Part shown: piece by piece, positions 63,645 to 64,000 of the stretch | How positions within the stretch are numbered: position 1 is the first letter of the stretch | Layout of the letters: each line of letters starts with the position of its first letter | Source of the DNA: CAWBVG01 sp963792175 | Lineage (GTDB): Bacteria > Acidobacteriota > Vicinamibacteria > Vicinamibacterales > CAVVIG01 | Assembly (NCBI GenBank): GCA_963792175.1 | Contig: CAWBVG010000043.1 | Coordinates: 1-64,000 of the forward strand | Direction of reading: 5' to 3' | DNA: 64,000 nt | Translations under genes and position numbers: made by a program | Notes under the pieces: model-generated | Seen by the model: only the letters and a program-made list of their open reading frames with translations | Database searches by the model: none | What the model was told of the DNA's origin: nothing

Positions 63645-64000
63645 GTGAATCGCTGCTCGCTAAACGCGTCGTTTTCTACTCGCAAGCGCGGCCGTAATTG
63701 CGGTTCAGCTCGGCTGTACGCGAATCAATCCTGAAGAGCTCAGCGCGCAGCATCCCGGCGCGCCGGTGATCCTGATCTCGATCGACACGCTGCGTGCCGA
63801 TCGGCTGCCGATCTACGGCTACCGAAAAGGATCGACACCGGTGATGGATCGCCTCGCGCGCGAAGGGATCGTGTTCGACGACGTATACAGCCACGCGCCG
63901 CTGACGCTGCCGTCGCATGCCTCGCTGTTCACCGGGCTCCTTCCCACGCGCCACGGCGTCCGCGACAACATCGGCTACACCTTGACCGCCGAAGAGCGGC
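63645..64000 (+). CDS. Second sulfatase-like protein, truncated by the window end
   Basis: From ~63690 the text reads LLASAAVIAVQLGCTRIN (lipobox QLGC), then VILISIDTLRADRLPIYGYRKGSTPVMDRLAREGIVFDDVYSHAPLTLPSHASLFTGLLPTRHGVRDNIGY. It is a paralog of the gene at 54508 (IDTLRADRLPxYGY; SHxPxTLPxHA), again with a TLP in place of the FGly cysteine motif. To reach GTG 63645 one of the T's in TTTTCTACTCGC must be extra. Runs off the window. A lipoprotein on the periplasmic side. Confidence 0.78.

Noticed and set aside
63464..63734. Small frames on both strands upstream of the second sulfatase-like gene
   Set aside because: They contain the true N-terminus only after a frame change; no independent protein features.

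Overview
The window is GC-rich bacterial DNA and fits the phylum Acidobacteriota, probably class Vicinamibacteria. This rests on the gene types, not on a database search. The pointers are a VWFA protein of the acidobacterial secreted type, an ECF sigma factor paired with a Ser/Thr kinase-TPR protein, large TonB receptors with an N-terminal carboxypeptidase-regulatory domain, a DUF5916 outer-membrane protein, TPR-bearing sulfatase-like proteins and a beta-lactamase/DUF1343 fusion. Coding is dense on both strands and there is one tRNA (Glu, CTC). I saw no CRISPR array, rRNA or prophage.

Layout. 0-9.6 kb: secreted M14 carboxypeptidase, a broken REP-associated transposase between REP copies, M55 aminopeptidase, PLP aminotransferase, membrane acyltransferase, OsmC protein and FTR1 iron permease behind a Fur-like palindrome. 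9.6-19 kb: secreted proteins, SGNH hydrolase, VWFA protein, CyaY, gamma-glutamyltransferase and a proline racemase / deacetylase / ornithine-cyclodeaminase cluster full of repeat inserts. 19-23 kb: an aa3-type cytochrome c oxidase operon in the order I-III-IV-small-small-II. 23-28 kb: TPR protein, small membrane and secreted proteins, DUF5916 protein. 28-38 kb: ECF sigma factor, kinase-TPR protein and a run of small exported proteins, including a toroid/VWA protein with a CxxCH motif. 38-42 kb: divergent two-component genes. 42-50 kb: tRNA-Glu, M23 peptidase, and a cupredoxin-ctaA-ctaB-DUF420 set that would make heme A for the oxidase. 50-64 kb: NamZ-like fusion, TPR proteins, two TonB receptors and two sulfatase-like genes (the second cut by the window end).

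Two features colour the whole annotation. First, many genes are broken by single-base indels, often an extra C after a G, clustered at about 3, 7.6-8.3, 11.7-18.6, 20-22.2, 29.4-35.8 and 38.4-41.9 kb. Most look like consensus errors rather than decay, so I annotate whole genes across the breaks. Second, intergenic spaces hold several repeat classes: REP/RAYT palindromes, GTCCGCC..TTCG elements, a CACGAAAACACGAA element that is translated inside two unrelated genes, and hairpins built from short tandem words that mostly differ from locus to locus. Many genes also carry a -10-like hexamer 6-11 nt before the start codon, which suggests frequent leaderless transcription.
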